Positions 1-5,316 are shown, numbered from the stretch's first letter. The stretch: 5,442 nt of DNA from Candidatus Njordarchaeota archaeon (GCA_029856625.1 JAHKLG010000102.1:1-5442), one strand, 5' to 3'. The notes: generated by a model from the sequence alone, not told the origin. Numbers and translations are program-made.

Positions 1-475
1 TCCACTGGATTCCCTGGATGGTCTCGTTTGAGGTGATGTGTACATATGCAGCATCAGGATCAACCTCGAGTTGTGAGGCAACAGGCAGGGTGGTAAATTT
101 TGAGCTTTCCCCGTCAAAAAGGACATTAACACCACCTGTTTTTTTTGAATCATTGTAGGCTTTTTTTGCCCAGGAGCCAGTAAGTGTGAAGTCGCAGCTT
201 TTTCCGGTTTGAAGAAAGTTAAGAGGGATCATGGAAAACTGAAGGGTTGCGCCTCCTCCCAGGAACAGAACCTTGTAGTTGTCAGGCACATTGAGAAGCT
301 CTCGGACCAGGCTGATTGTTCCATTATGAATTTCATCATATTCGCTGCTTCTGTGACTTGCTTCAATAAGAGACAGTCCCATTGAATGGTAGTCTACTAT
401 TTCTTCACGGATCTGTTCCAGTACAGCCAGTGGAAGTGTTGAGGGCCCTGCGTTAAAATTAAATTTTCTGCTCAT
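1..475 (-). CDS. serC: Phosphoserine aminotransferase, N-terminal 158 residues (runs off window start)
   Basis: SerC is a cytosolic PLP enzyme that transaminates 3-phosphohydroxypyruvate with glutamate to O-phosphoserine in serine synthesis, and also acts in pyridoxal phosphate synthesis. The minus-strand reading from ATG at 475 opens with the family hallmark FNFNAGPSTLP, then shows SHRSSEY (R42, substrate phosphate contact), LGGGATLQF (A76-T77, PLP phosphate site), TGSWAKKA (W102, stacks on the PLP ring) and HITSNETIQG near the window edge (T152, equivalent to E. coli T153). These positions almost match E. coli numbering, so the start is secure. The PLP-binding lysine (about residue 198) and the C-terminal half of a ~360-residue protein lie outside the window. 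A purine-rich Shine-Dalgarno stretch (AGGAAAAGGAA) sits directly upstream. The tail of a kinase-like gene lies 180 bases upstream on the same strand. The gene looks bacterial, unlike those right of ~1090. Confidence 0.95.
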   Translation of the reverse strand, partial: MSRKFNFNAGPSTLPLAVLEQIREEIVDYHSMGLSLIEASHRSSEYDEIHNGTISLVRELLNVPDNYKVLFLGGGATLQFSMIPLNFLQTGKSCDFTLTGSWAKKAYNDSKKTGGVNVLFDGESSKFTTLPVASQLEVDPDAAYVHITSNETIQGIQW

Positions 476-554
476 TTCCTTTTCCTTTCTTGTCAGATTA
501 GTTGCCTTAAAAACCCCCGTGAAACCTTACTCTTTTATCCCTTGCTATTTTTAG

Positions 555-583
555 ATGATACAGCAGAACACGGAAAAAAACAA
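555..583 (-). promoter_or_regulatory. Possible sigma70-type promoter for serC
   Basis: On the minus strand, TTGTTT (583-578) and TATCAT (560-555) are separated by exactly 17 bases. The -10 matches the sigma70 consensus at 5 of 6 positions, but the -35 at only about 3 of 6. It would start transcription roughly 70 bases upstream of the serC ATG. No rho-independent terminator was seen between the kinase gene and serC, so read-through from the kinase gene is equally possible. The rest of the 476-655 spacer holds nothing else recognisable. Confidence 0.3.
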
Positions 584-655
584 TGAAAATGATGTATCCG
601 TTGCACAGTAACAGAGTTTACAATAGACAGAACAGGAGGTGGCCTTTTTTCAGTC

Positions 656-1087
656 TTAAGCAGTAAAGGTTTTTCCTGACCGGGCGAGTTTTTTTTCTGT
701 GAATTCCAGAACATACGGAAGTAATTTTTTCAGATATGTCCTGTTGTTTTTGCCTGCATACTGTCTGATAAACCACAGGCGGTGTTTTTTTGTGACCACG
801 GTTGTATCAAGGAAAGAACAGTTCAGGCGTGCAATGTCCCTTGCCATTTTTTTGAAGGCAATGTTTTTAAGTATTTGTGCAGAGTCAAGGTCTGTGAAGA
901 ACAGTTTAATTGTATTATCAGGTTGAGTGCTTATTAGAATGTTTTTTGCTTTCAGGTCTCTATGATAGATTCCATTGTCATGCATGAAACGAATTTGTGA
1001 AGCTGCCATGCTGATAATATCTGATTGTCTACCTGCGTCCAGCTGGATGAAGGTTGTTGATATGTATCTGTCAAGGGTGGTGGTACT
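656..1087 (-). pseudogene. Lipopolysaccharide-kinase-type (Kdo/WaaP family) protein, C-terminal fragment cut at the junction
   Basis: This family phosphorylates sugars of the lipopolysaccharide inner core at the cytoplasmic face of Gram-negative bacteria and has a eukaryotic-protein-kinase-like fold. The minus-strand frame shows YHRDLKAKNIL (catalytic Asp at 958-956, metal-binding Asn at 943-941) and FFTDLDSA, the counterpart of the kinase DFG motif (Asp at 892-890). After these comes the family's tail, MARDIARLNCSFLDTT and then HRLWFIRQY. Only the catalytic loop and C-terminal lobe remain, about 143 residues. The ATP-binding N-lobe with the glycine loop and VAIK-type lysine is missing. The frame stays open to an ATG at 1129, but the residues from about 1095 to 1129 are the antisense of the FAD oxidase and not kinase, so that ATG is an artefact of the join. 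It is classed as broken in this window, although the source organism probably has an intact gene. The exact sugar acceptor cannot be told. Confidence 0.75.
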
Positions 1088-1100
1088 GGTAAGAAACCTT
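1080..1100. other. Chimeric junction between bacterial-type and archaeal-type sequence
   Basis: Left of this interval the minus strand encodes a recognisable LPS-kinase-family protein (LDRYIS, then HRDLK). Right of it the plus strand encodes a recognisable GlcD-type C-terminal domain (LEKKYNLP, then GHVGDGNLHP). Both genes lose their 5' parts here, so the break cuts through two unrelated genes. No inverted repeat, target-site duplication, integrase or tRNA flanks it. The exact base cannot be fixed, because both proteins are weakly conserved at the edge. Confidence 0.75.
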
Positions 1101-1412
1101 GAGAAAAAATATAATCTCCCACTCGTCATCTTCGGCCATGTAGGTGATGGTAATCTCCACCCAACAACATGGGTTGATGCTTCTGATGAAAATGCTAAGA
1201 AACGCTTATGGGAGATGTTTTATGAAATAATGGATATCGCGCTAGAATTGGGTGGCACGATTAGTGCTGAACATGGAATAGGCACGTTAAAAAAGAAAGG
1301 GTTAAGAAAAGAATTTGAAGTGAAGAAATCGCTGAAAGCCTTGGAATTGATGCGAGAGATAAAGAGAGTATTTGATCCAAAGAATATTCTCAACCCAGGA
1401 AAAGTGATATAA
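1086..1412 (+). pseudogene. FAD-linked 2-hydroxyacid oxidase/dehydrogenase (GlcD or D-lactate dehydrogenase type), C-terminal fragment
   Basis: This is the last ~108 residues of a protein usually ~450-480 residues long that oxidises glycolate, D-lactate or a related 2-hydroxyacid with FAD. The fragment contains the C-terminal FAD-oxidase domain signatures: FGHVGDGNLHP (1131-1163), a conserved substrate-pocket and histidine motif; ELGGTISAEHGIG (EHG at 1269-1277); and the closing FDPKNILNPGKVI. The FAD-binding PCMH domain and most of the C-terminal domain are absent because the sequence changes identity at about 1086. The plus-strand frame continues upstream to an ATG at 975, but that part is antisense of the kinase gene and should not be called protein. 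An iron-sulfur gene follows after 14 bases, and then a CCG protein, the usual electron-accepting partners of such dehydrogenases. The substrate cannot be decided from this fragment. The gene is probably intact in its true genome. Confidence 0.85.
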
Positions 1413-1426
1413 GCGGTGAAGTAGCA

Positions 1427-1780
1427 ATGGTTTCTAAGGATGATACATGGGAAAGGATATACAGAGAGCTAGCGAAGTGCGCCTACTGTGGATTCTGCGA
1501 GTATGCCTGTCCAACGATAAAATATGGAGACTTTAGACGCCAATATGGCCCACGTGGTAGGGTAAACGCTATTCTATTCGCTATGCGTCAGGGGATTATA
1601 ACAATTGAGAGCATTCATTCCATCTTTACATGCTTAGAATGTGGCGCATGCACGCTTCACTGTCCGGCTAAGATAGATGTTGCTAAGGCTGTTAGATACT
1701 TTAGAGCTCTCTTAATTAGCGGAAGAGTAGAAATTCCAGAGAAAATTGCAAAACATGTTCCCTCAATTAAGAGGAGGTAA
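1427..1780 (+). CDS. Iron-sulfur protein with two [4Fe-4S] motifs (HdrC-like / N-terminal part of GlcF)
   Basis: This 117-residue ferredoxin-like electron carrier has two complete CX2CX2CX3CP clusters, at C18-C21-C24-C28 and C69-C72-C75-C79. Between them lies YGPRGRV, matching the PRGR motif found between the clusters in GlcF and related lactate dehydrogenase subunits. It ends shortly after the second cluster, which is the size and layout of HdrC or of the first third of GlcF; the CCG domains that follow in GlcF are encoded by the next gene. The ATG at 1427 is preceded by GGTGA (1414-1418, 8-base spacing), which pairs with the archaeal 16S tail. The gene starts 14 bases after the FAD oxidase and ends 6 bases before the CCG gene, so all three are probably one transcript. 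Its inferred role is to relay electrons from the flavoprotein to the CCG protein. No membrane segment or signal peptide is visible. Confidence 0.88.
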   Translation: MVSKDDTWERIYRELAKCAYCGFCEYACPTIKYGDFRRQYGPRGRVNAILFAMRQGIITIESIHSIFTCLECGACTLHCPAKIDVAKAVRYFRALLISGRVEIPEKIAKHVPSIKRR

Positions 1781-1789
1781 AGAACTGTG
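1771..1789 (+). promoter_or_regulatory. Strong Shine-Dalgarno and GTG start of the CCG gene, overlapping the previous stop codon
   Basis: GAGGAGGT (1771-1778) lies in the last codons and first stop base of the iron-sulfur gene, 8 bases before a GTG at 1787. The position and strength support a true separate start at GTG and argue against a frameshifted single GlcF gene. The arrangement suggests translational coupling. Confidence 0.8.
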
Positions 1790-2743
1790 ATCCCACTCCA
1801 TCCCGTTTTCTCTATAATTGTGAATAACATAAGAAGAACAGCCTTTCCATTCCCCCTTAATAAAAGAGATTGTTTTAAATGGGCTGAGGAACTCAAAATC
1901 CCACGACACGGAGAAGTTTTTCTCTATACTTCATGTCTTTACCAGCTAATACCATATATCAATGCGATAACCCGCTGGTTAGAGAGAGCTGAACATTCGT
2001 CCATAATCAAAACGGGGCTCAGACTCTTAGGGAGATTTCCGTCCCTTAGTTCTCTATCACGAATTATCATAAGACCAGATAGGAGAGAGATTGAGAGATT
2101 CGTTCAGATCCCCAAGAAAATCGCCGAAGTATTAACCAAACTCGGTGTTAATTTTGCATCACTCTATGATAATGACATCTACTCAGGAGCTTTACTCTAT
2201 GATTTAGGTCTTGATGATTATTTCCAAGAACATGCAGAAAGAGTATACAAAATATTTCGAGAAAACAATGTGAAGAAAGTTATTACTATTGATCCTCATA
2301 CCACTTACATATTAAAGAACATTTACCCAGAGATCATTGATGGATTCGACATAGAAGTTGAATCCTACCTAGAAGTATTAGTGGAGAAAATCGGGAATAA
2401 GAGTGAGAAATCCGAAAAAATAACGATTCATGACCCTTGTCTTTATGCTAGAGAATTAGGAATAATAAATGAGCCTAGAAGGATTTTGGAAAGCTTAGGA
2501 TTCGAGATAGAAGAAGCAAAGCATTCCAGAATACATACAATGTGTTGTGGTGGTCCAATAGAATCTATAGCACCTGAAATGTCCCGGAAAATTGCTAAGG
2601 CTAGGCTAATGGAGTTATCTCAAAAATCAAAGAAAATCGTAGCTATGTGCCCTATATGCATAGCTAATCTTAGGAGACACGCAGAAGAGGGTCTTGAAAT
2701 AGTTGATATTTCTGAGCTCATATTCGATAGGATGATGAAATAG
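1787..2743 (+). CDS. CCG-domain iron-sulfur protein (HdrB/HdrD/GlcF C-terminal type)
   Basis: This 318-residue protein resembles heterodisulfide reductase HdrB and the C-terminal part of GlcF or HdrD, in which each CCG domain can bind an unusual iron-sulfur cluster. The second CCG domain is complete: HDPC (C218), HTMCCGGP (C253-C254) and MCPIC (C288, C291). The first is degenerate: TSCLYQ keeps one cysteine (C50), but YSGALLYDLG (132-141) stands where CCG is expected and DPHTTY (169-174) where a CPxCY motif would be. It may therefore bind one non-cubane cluster, not two. The GTG start is chosen for its strong Shine-Dalgarno sequence. It is the last gene of the tight FAD oxidase, Fe-S, CCG cluster. 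The inferred role is to accept electrons from the flavoprotein through the small Fe-S subunit and pass them to a carrier, possibly a quinone, a thiol/disulfide or another Hdr subunit; the acceptor is unknown. Confidence 0.88.
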   Translation: MIPLHPVFSIIVNNIRRTAFPFPLNKRDCFKWAEELKIPRHGEVFLYTSCLYQLIPYINAITRWLERAEHSSIIKTGLRLLGRFPSLSSLSRIIIRPDRREIERFVQIPKKIAEVLTKLGVNFASLYDNDIYSGALLYDLGLDDYFQEHAERVYKIFRENNVKKVITIDPHTTYILKNIYPEIIDGFDIEVESYLEVLVEKIGNKSEKSEKITIHDPCLYARELGIINEPRRILESLGFEIEEAKHSRIHTMCCGGPIESIAPEMSRKIAKARLMELSQKSKKIVAMCPICIANLRRHAEEGLEIVDISELIFDRMMK

Positions 2744-2767
2744 GCTAATTTCTACTGAATCCATCCA

Positions 2768-2772
2768 TTTTT
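2768..2772 (+). terminator. Possible oligo-T archaeal terminator after the CCG gene
   Basis: A run of five T lies 25 bases after the stop codon in an otherwise AT-rich spacer, with a second T5 at 2802-2806. Archaeal polymerases can terminate at short T tracts without a hairpin. The evidence is weak because such runs are common in this base composition. Confidence 0.25.
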
Positions 2773-2776
2773 GAAG

Positions 2777-2847
2777 TTTAACTATACCTATTATACCTCA
2801 ATTTTTATTATTCAGATAGTTTAGATCTGACTCAGAGCTTTAGAGGG
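2777..2847 (+). promoter_or_regulatory. Candidate archaeal promoter and Shine-Dalgarno of the acyl-CoA synthetase alpha gene
   Basis: Two TATA-like stretches precede the gene: TTTAACTA (2777-2784, after purines resembling a BRE) and TTTTTATTA (2802-2810). The second would put transcription start near 2832, leaving a leader of about 24 bases that contains GAGGG (2843-2847) at 8 bases from the ATG at 2856. The choice between the two boxes cannot be made from sequence. A dyad (2812-2830) lies between the second box and the predicted start. Confidence 0.4.
2812..2830. repeat. Inverted repeat TCAGAT-N7-ATCTGA in the synthetase leader region
   Basis: A perfect 6-base inverted repeat (2812-2817 and 2825-2830) with a 7-base spacer lies just downstream of a TATA-like box. 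The first part is also repeated imperfectly in direct orientation, TCAGATAGTTTAGA at 2812-2825 and TCAGAGCTTTAGA at 2832-2844, with a period of about 20 bases. It could be a repressor operator; no protein can be assigned. Confidence 0.4.
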
Positions 2848-2855
2848 TTTTTAAT

Positions 2856-4361
2856 ATGGATGTTTTGAAGGAAAAAAGAAAGATTAGTGAAGAGTTAAGA
2901 CCATTCTTTAGACCTAAATCAATTGCTGTAATTGGTGCTTCTCATAAAGAGGGATCACCCGGTAATGTTATTTTCCACAATTTAATAGCTAATTACAGAG
3001 AAGGGAGACTGAAGGCACGAGTATATGGAGTAAATATTAAGGGAGGAGAATTATTTGGTGAGAAACTCTATAAGTCCATTCTTGATGTTCCGGAGGCGGT
3101 AGAACATGCTATAATAGTAATTCCCGCTAAGTTTGTGCCAGACGCGATAGAGGAGTGTGGCAAGAAGGGAGTTAAGGTAGCTACCATCATTTCCGGAGGC
3201 TTCTCAGAAGTTGGAAATTTTGAGCTTGAAAGAAAAGTGTTAGAGAATGCAAGAAAATATGGTATAAGAATAATAGGTCCTAATGGTCTTGGAATATTCG
3301 ATGCTTATTCTGGAGTCGATACTCTTTTCATACCAGAAAAGAAAGAGACTGATGAGGGCTTAAAGATTAATATGCCGAGGCCAAAAGCTGGTTTCATCTC
3401 GTTCTTATCCCAGAGCGGAGCGCTTGGTGATGCTGTTTTAGACTACATGTATGGAGAAAATTTAGGAATCTCCAAGTTTATTAGTTGGGGTAATAAAATA
3501 GACGTGGATGAAAGCGAAATGCTACTCTATCTGATGGATGATGAAACTACTAGAGTTGTCATCATGTATATAGAGGCGATAAGAAAAGAAGGACAAAAAC
3601 TTGTCATAGTAGGTAAAGAATTCTCGAAAAAGAAGCCCATAGTCGTTTTAAAGGGTGGTGTGACAGCAGCCGGCGCTAGGGCCACCTGGAGTCATACTGC
3701 TTCCCTCGCTGGTAATGTGAGAATTTATGAAGCAGCTTTTAGGGAGATGGGGGCATTAATCGCGGAGAATCTGCTAGAACTGCTGGATATGGCTAAGGCT
3801 TTATCTCTTCAACCTCCCGCTAAAGGAAGAAATATTGGAATAGTCACTAATGGGGGAGGCCCAGGTATCCTAGTTAGCGATTTCGCCGAGAAAGCCGGTC
3901 TTAGGGTACCCAAATTATCCAAAGAAACTATTGAGGAACTCAAAAAATATGTGAATGAGGGCATTATTCCTCCAATAGCTACGTTTCCTAATCCAATAGA
4001 TCTCAGTGGAAGCGCTACTGATGAATCATATGTTGTTGCTACTGAAACTCTCTTACAAGATCCCAGCATTGATCTTGTAATAGTACTTGCATTGCATCAT
4101 CCTCCTACAATAACTAAGGATATGCCTAGAAAGATGATTAAGGTAATCAAGGATTATCAGAAACCAACACTCGTAATAGATATGGGTAGTGCTGAGGTTT
4201 CAGTATGGGTGCGTAAACAATTTGATGATGCAGGGATACCTTCTTATCCCTTACCAGAGAGAGCAATTTATGGTGCAAAAGCTCTTGTAGAGTACGGTAT
4301 GTGGTTAAAGAAGAATGGAGTATTAGAGAAACATCTTGAAGAATGGCATCCCGCGATTTAG
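2856..4361 (+). CDS. ADP-forming acyl-CoA (acetyl-CoA) synthetase, alpha subunit
   Basis: NDP-forming acyl-CoA synthetases convert acyl-CoA + ADP + phosphate to free acid + CoA + ATP, the main acid-forming, energy-conserving step in many anaerobic archaea. The 501-residue protein shows a CoA-binding Rossmann domain (~residues 14-150: FRPKSIAVIGAS, then IISGGFSEVG and IIGPNGLGI), a succinyl-CoA-ligase-like domain (~175-325) opening with SFLSQSGALGD, and a C-terminal ligase domain (~325-490: NIGIVTNGGGPGILVSDFA, then FPNPIDLSGSA). SHTASLAG carries H280, the histidine phosphorylated during catalysis in this family; the residue after HT is Ala where Gly is common. The ATP-grasp beta domain, fused in ~700-residue versions, is absent, so a separate beta subunit is needed and is not in this window. 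ATG at 2856 has GAGGG 8 bases upstream. Next to a 2-hydroxyacid oxidase operon it may handle acyl-CoA made from the resulting 2-oxoacid, but the substrate is not determinable. Confidence 0.93.
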   Translation: MDVLKEKRKISEELRPFFRPKSIAVIGASHKEGSPGNVIFHNLIANYREGRLKARVYGVNIKGGELFGEKLYKSILDVPEAVEHAIIVIPAKFVPDAIEECGKKGVKVATIISGGFSEVGNFELERKVLENARKYGIRIIGPNGLGIFDAYSGVDTLFIPEKKETDEGLKINMPRPKAGFISFLSQSGALGDAVLDYMYGENLGISKFISWGNKIDVDESEMLLYLMDDETTRVVIMYIEAIRKEGQKLVIVGKEFSKKKPIVVLKGGVTAAGARATWSHTASLAGNVRIYEAAFREMGALIAENLLELLDMAKALSLQPPAKGRNIGIVTNGGGPGILVSDFAEKAGLRVPKLSKETIEELKKYVNEGIIPPIATFPNPIDLSGSATDESYVVATETLLQDPSIDLVIVLALHHPPTITKDMPRKMIKVIKDYQKPTLVIDMGSAEVSVWVRKQFDDAGIPSYPLPERAIYGAKALVEYGMWLKKNGVLEKHLEEWHPAI

Positions 4362-4368
4362 GATGATT

Positions 4369-4386
4369 ATGTACCATTGTTTACAT
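4369..4386. promoter_or_regulatory. Candidate PadR-type operator (ATGT-N10-ACAT dyad)
   Basis: ATGTA (4369-4373) and TACAT (4382-4386) form an inverted repeat ending 4 bases before a TATA box at 4391-4398. PadR-family repressors are known to bind ATGT/ACAT dyads, usually described with an 8-base spacer; here the spacer between ATGT and ACAT is 10. Its position over the BRE side of the promoter suits repression by blocking TFB/TBP. The inference is autoregulation by the gene that follows. Confidence 0.4.
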
Positions 4387-4390
4387 ATAT

Positions 4391-4443
4391 TTTAAATACA
4401 GATTATTGGTGCAGGATGTTAATTCATTGAAATACTATAGGTG
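4391..4443 (+). promoter_or_regulatory. Archaeal TATA box and Shine-Dalgarno of the PadR-family gene
   Basis: TTTAAATA (4391-4398) is a good archaeal TATA box. Transcription start expected about 25 bases downstream is near 4420, giving a leader of about 30 bases with AGGTG (4439-4443) placed 7 bases before ATG 4451. This predicted start lies downstream of the in-frame TTG at 4406 and GTG at 4409, so those longer starts are unlikely. Confidence 0.55.
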
Positions 4444-4450
4444 TTTAATT

Positions 4451-4828
4451 ATGAATCACGAAAACTTCTTCAAATCCCCTGTTGTGTTACGTAGAATTGT
4501 AGGCTTTCTTATACTTGATATATTGCTTCGAGGAGATTACCATGGTTATGATTTGTGGAAAAAACTTGAAGAAATTTTGGGCACTAAGATTCCTCATCCA
4601 ATTGTTTACAAAATACTAAAAGAATTTGAAGAAATGGGCTTAGTTGTGGGTAGATGGGTCTCGACAAAATCTGGTCCAGCACGGAAGATTTATTCTATAA
4701 CAATTGATGGCGTAATGATTTTGAAGCATAATTTAGAGCTCTTTAGAAAAATTAGGGACTTGCTTAGCACAATCATCGAACATGTTGAATCTGTTGATCT
4801 AAGCTCTTTTTCGAAATCCCGGTCATAA
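4451..4828 (+). CDS. PadR-family winged-helix transcriptional regulator
   Basis: This 125-residue DNA-binding protein has a PadR-type winged helix followed by a helical dimerisation tail. Visible family features are FLILDILLRGDYHGYDLWKK (helix 1 and the HGYxL motif), HPIVYKILKEFEEMGLV (recognition helix, the counterpart of the usual YPxLxRLExxGLV), then GPARKIYSITIDGVMIL, the wing with the conserved P-R-Y-T/S-T-G pattern. The tail (FRKIRDLLSTIIEHVESV) is predicted to be helical. The start at 4451 is preferred to an in-frame TTG at 4406 because of the Shine-Dalgarno sequence at 4439 and the TATA box at 4391. PadR proteins are usually repressors that respond to phenolic acids, drugs or metabolites; the ligand here is unknown. 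An ATGT/ACAT dyad upstream suggests self-regulation. The last 56 bases overlap the 3' end of the opposing Nudix gene. Confidence 0.88.
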   Translation: MNHENFFKSPVVLRRIVGFLILDILLRGDYHGYDLWKKLEEILGTKIPHPIVYKILKEFEEMGLVVGRWVSTKSGPARKIYSITIDGVMILKHNLELFRKIRDLLSTIIEHVESVDLSSFSKSRS

Positions 4829-5240
4829 GTTTTTTCAATAATTCTCTCGCCGACCTCGTTAAATTCAATTTCATTGCATCTTTTATCCGCACCCATTTGG
4901 CCTCTAATACATCTCCCCCAGGCTTTGGTTCTTCCTCATTCACCACTTTAACAAAATAATCTAAGATTATGTAATGGTATCTTACTCGCCCTTCATCATC
5001 CTTAATAATGGCTTGTGTTATGTGATATAGATTCAGTACTTCGCATTCTAGGCCTGTTTCCTCCTTAAACTCTCTGCGAACAGCATCCTCTATTCTTTCA
5101 CCAACCTCTATTACTCCTCCCGGAATACTCCAAAAACCCTTTGCTGGAGGGGAACCCCTTCTAACTAGTAGGATCTTACCATTTGATATAGCAATTGCAC
5201 CAACTGCGGGTATTGGGTATTCTGGATACTCTCTCGTCAC
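4773..5240 (-). CDS. Nudix hydrolase
   Basis: Nudix enzymes hydrolyse nucleoside diphosphates linked to another moiety, such as oxidised nucleotides, ADP-ribose, NADH or dinucleoside polyphosphates. The 155-residue protein contains a complete Nudix box GX5EX7REUXEEXGU, G42 to L64: GGVIEVGE, then REFKEETGL, with the metal-binding glutamates E57, E60 and E61. Upstream are the usual AVGAIAISNGKILLVRRG strand and GFWSIPGG. The substrate is uncertain: a proline about 16 residues after the box, seen in many ADP-ribose pyrophosphatases, is not present (I79). The start is a GTG at 5240-5238 with GAGGGGG (5253-5247) 6 bases upstream on the minus strand. The C-terminal ~19 codons overlap the PadR gene antisense. 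It is divergent from the carbamate kinase gene across a 119-base spacer. It may be a housekeeping sanitation enzyme; no clear link to its neighbours is seen. Confidence 0.93.
   Translation of the reverse strand: MTREYPEYPIPAVGAIAISNGKILLVRRGSPPAKGFWSIPGGVIEVGERIEDAVRREFKEETGLECEVLNLYHITQAIIKDDEGRVRYHYIILDYFVKVVNEEEPKPGGDVLEAKWVRIKDAMKLNLTRSARELLKKLMTGISKKSLDQQIQHVR
4830..4835 (+). terminator. Possible T6 terminator after the PadR gene
   Basis: TTTTTT begins one base after the PadR stop codon and lies inside the opposing Nudix coding sequence. It is compatible with archaeal oligo-U termination and would limit read-through into the antisense of the Nudix gene. The sequence alone gives weak support. 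Confidence 0.35.
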
Positions 5241-5246
5241 TGGAAT

Positions 5247-5285
5247 CCCCCTCTAGCGCATCACACATATAGTCTAGATTAAAAA
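5247..5285 (-). promoter_or_regulatory. Promoter and Shine-Dalgarno of the Nudix gene
   Basis: On the minus strand TTTTTAAT (5285-5278) is a TATA-like box. Transcription would start near 5256, giving a short leader of about 16 bases that holds GAGGGGG (5253-5247), 6 bases before the GTG start. The match is reasonable, but AT-rich sequence makes chance boxes common. Confidence 0.4.
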
Positions 5286-5316
5286 TTTGTAAAAATCCTC
5301 AGTATCTACACTATCA

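Noticed and set aside
632..642. Shine-Dalgarno-like AGGAGGTGG on the plus strand
   Set aside because: No start codon follows at a usable distance, and no coding frame resembling a protein opens there.
699..926. Plus-strand open frame of 75 codons
   Set aside because: It lies wholly antisense to the kinase gene and has no recognisable motif or ribosome-binding site.
656..1129. A complete 157-residue minus-strand gene starting at ATG 1129
   Set aside because: Residues encoded from about 1095 to 1129 are the antisense of the FAD-oxidase C-terminal domain; the kinase resemblance begins only left of the junction, so the start codon is accidental.
975..1412. A complete 145-residue plus-strand gene starting at ATG 975
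   Set aside because: The first ~37 residues are the antisense of the kinase catalytic region; the GlcD resemblance starts only at about 1086.
1427..2743. A single GlcF gene broken by a frameshift
   Set aside because: A strong GAGGAGGT lies 8 bases before a GTG start for the second part, and separate Fe-S and CCG genes are a known HdrC/HdrB-type arrangement.
3809..4377. Two minus-strand open frames (3809-4069 and 4147-4377)
   Set aside because: They are antisense to the well-supported acyl-CoA synthetase gene and show no family motifs. The same holds for the frames at 1657-1896 and 4690-4896, which lie against real genes.
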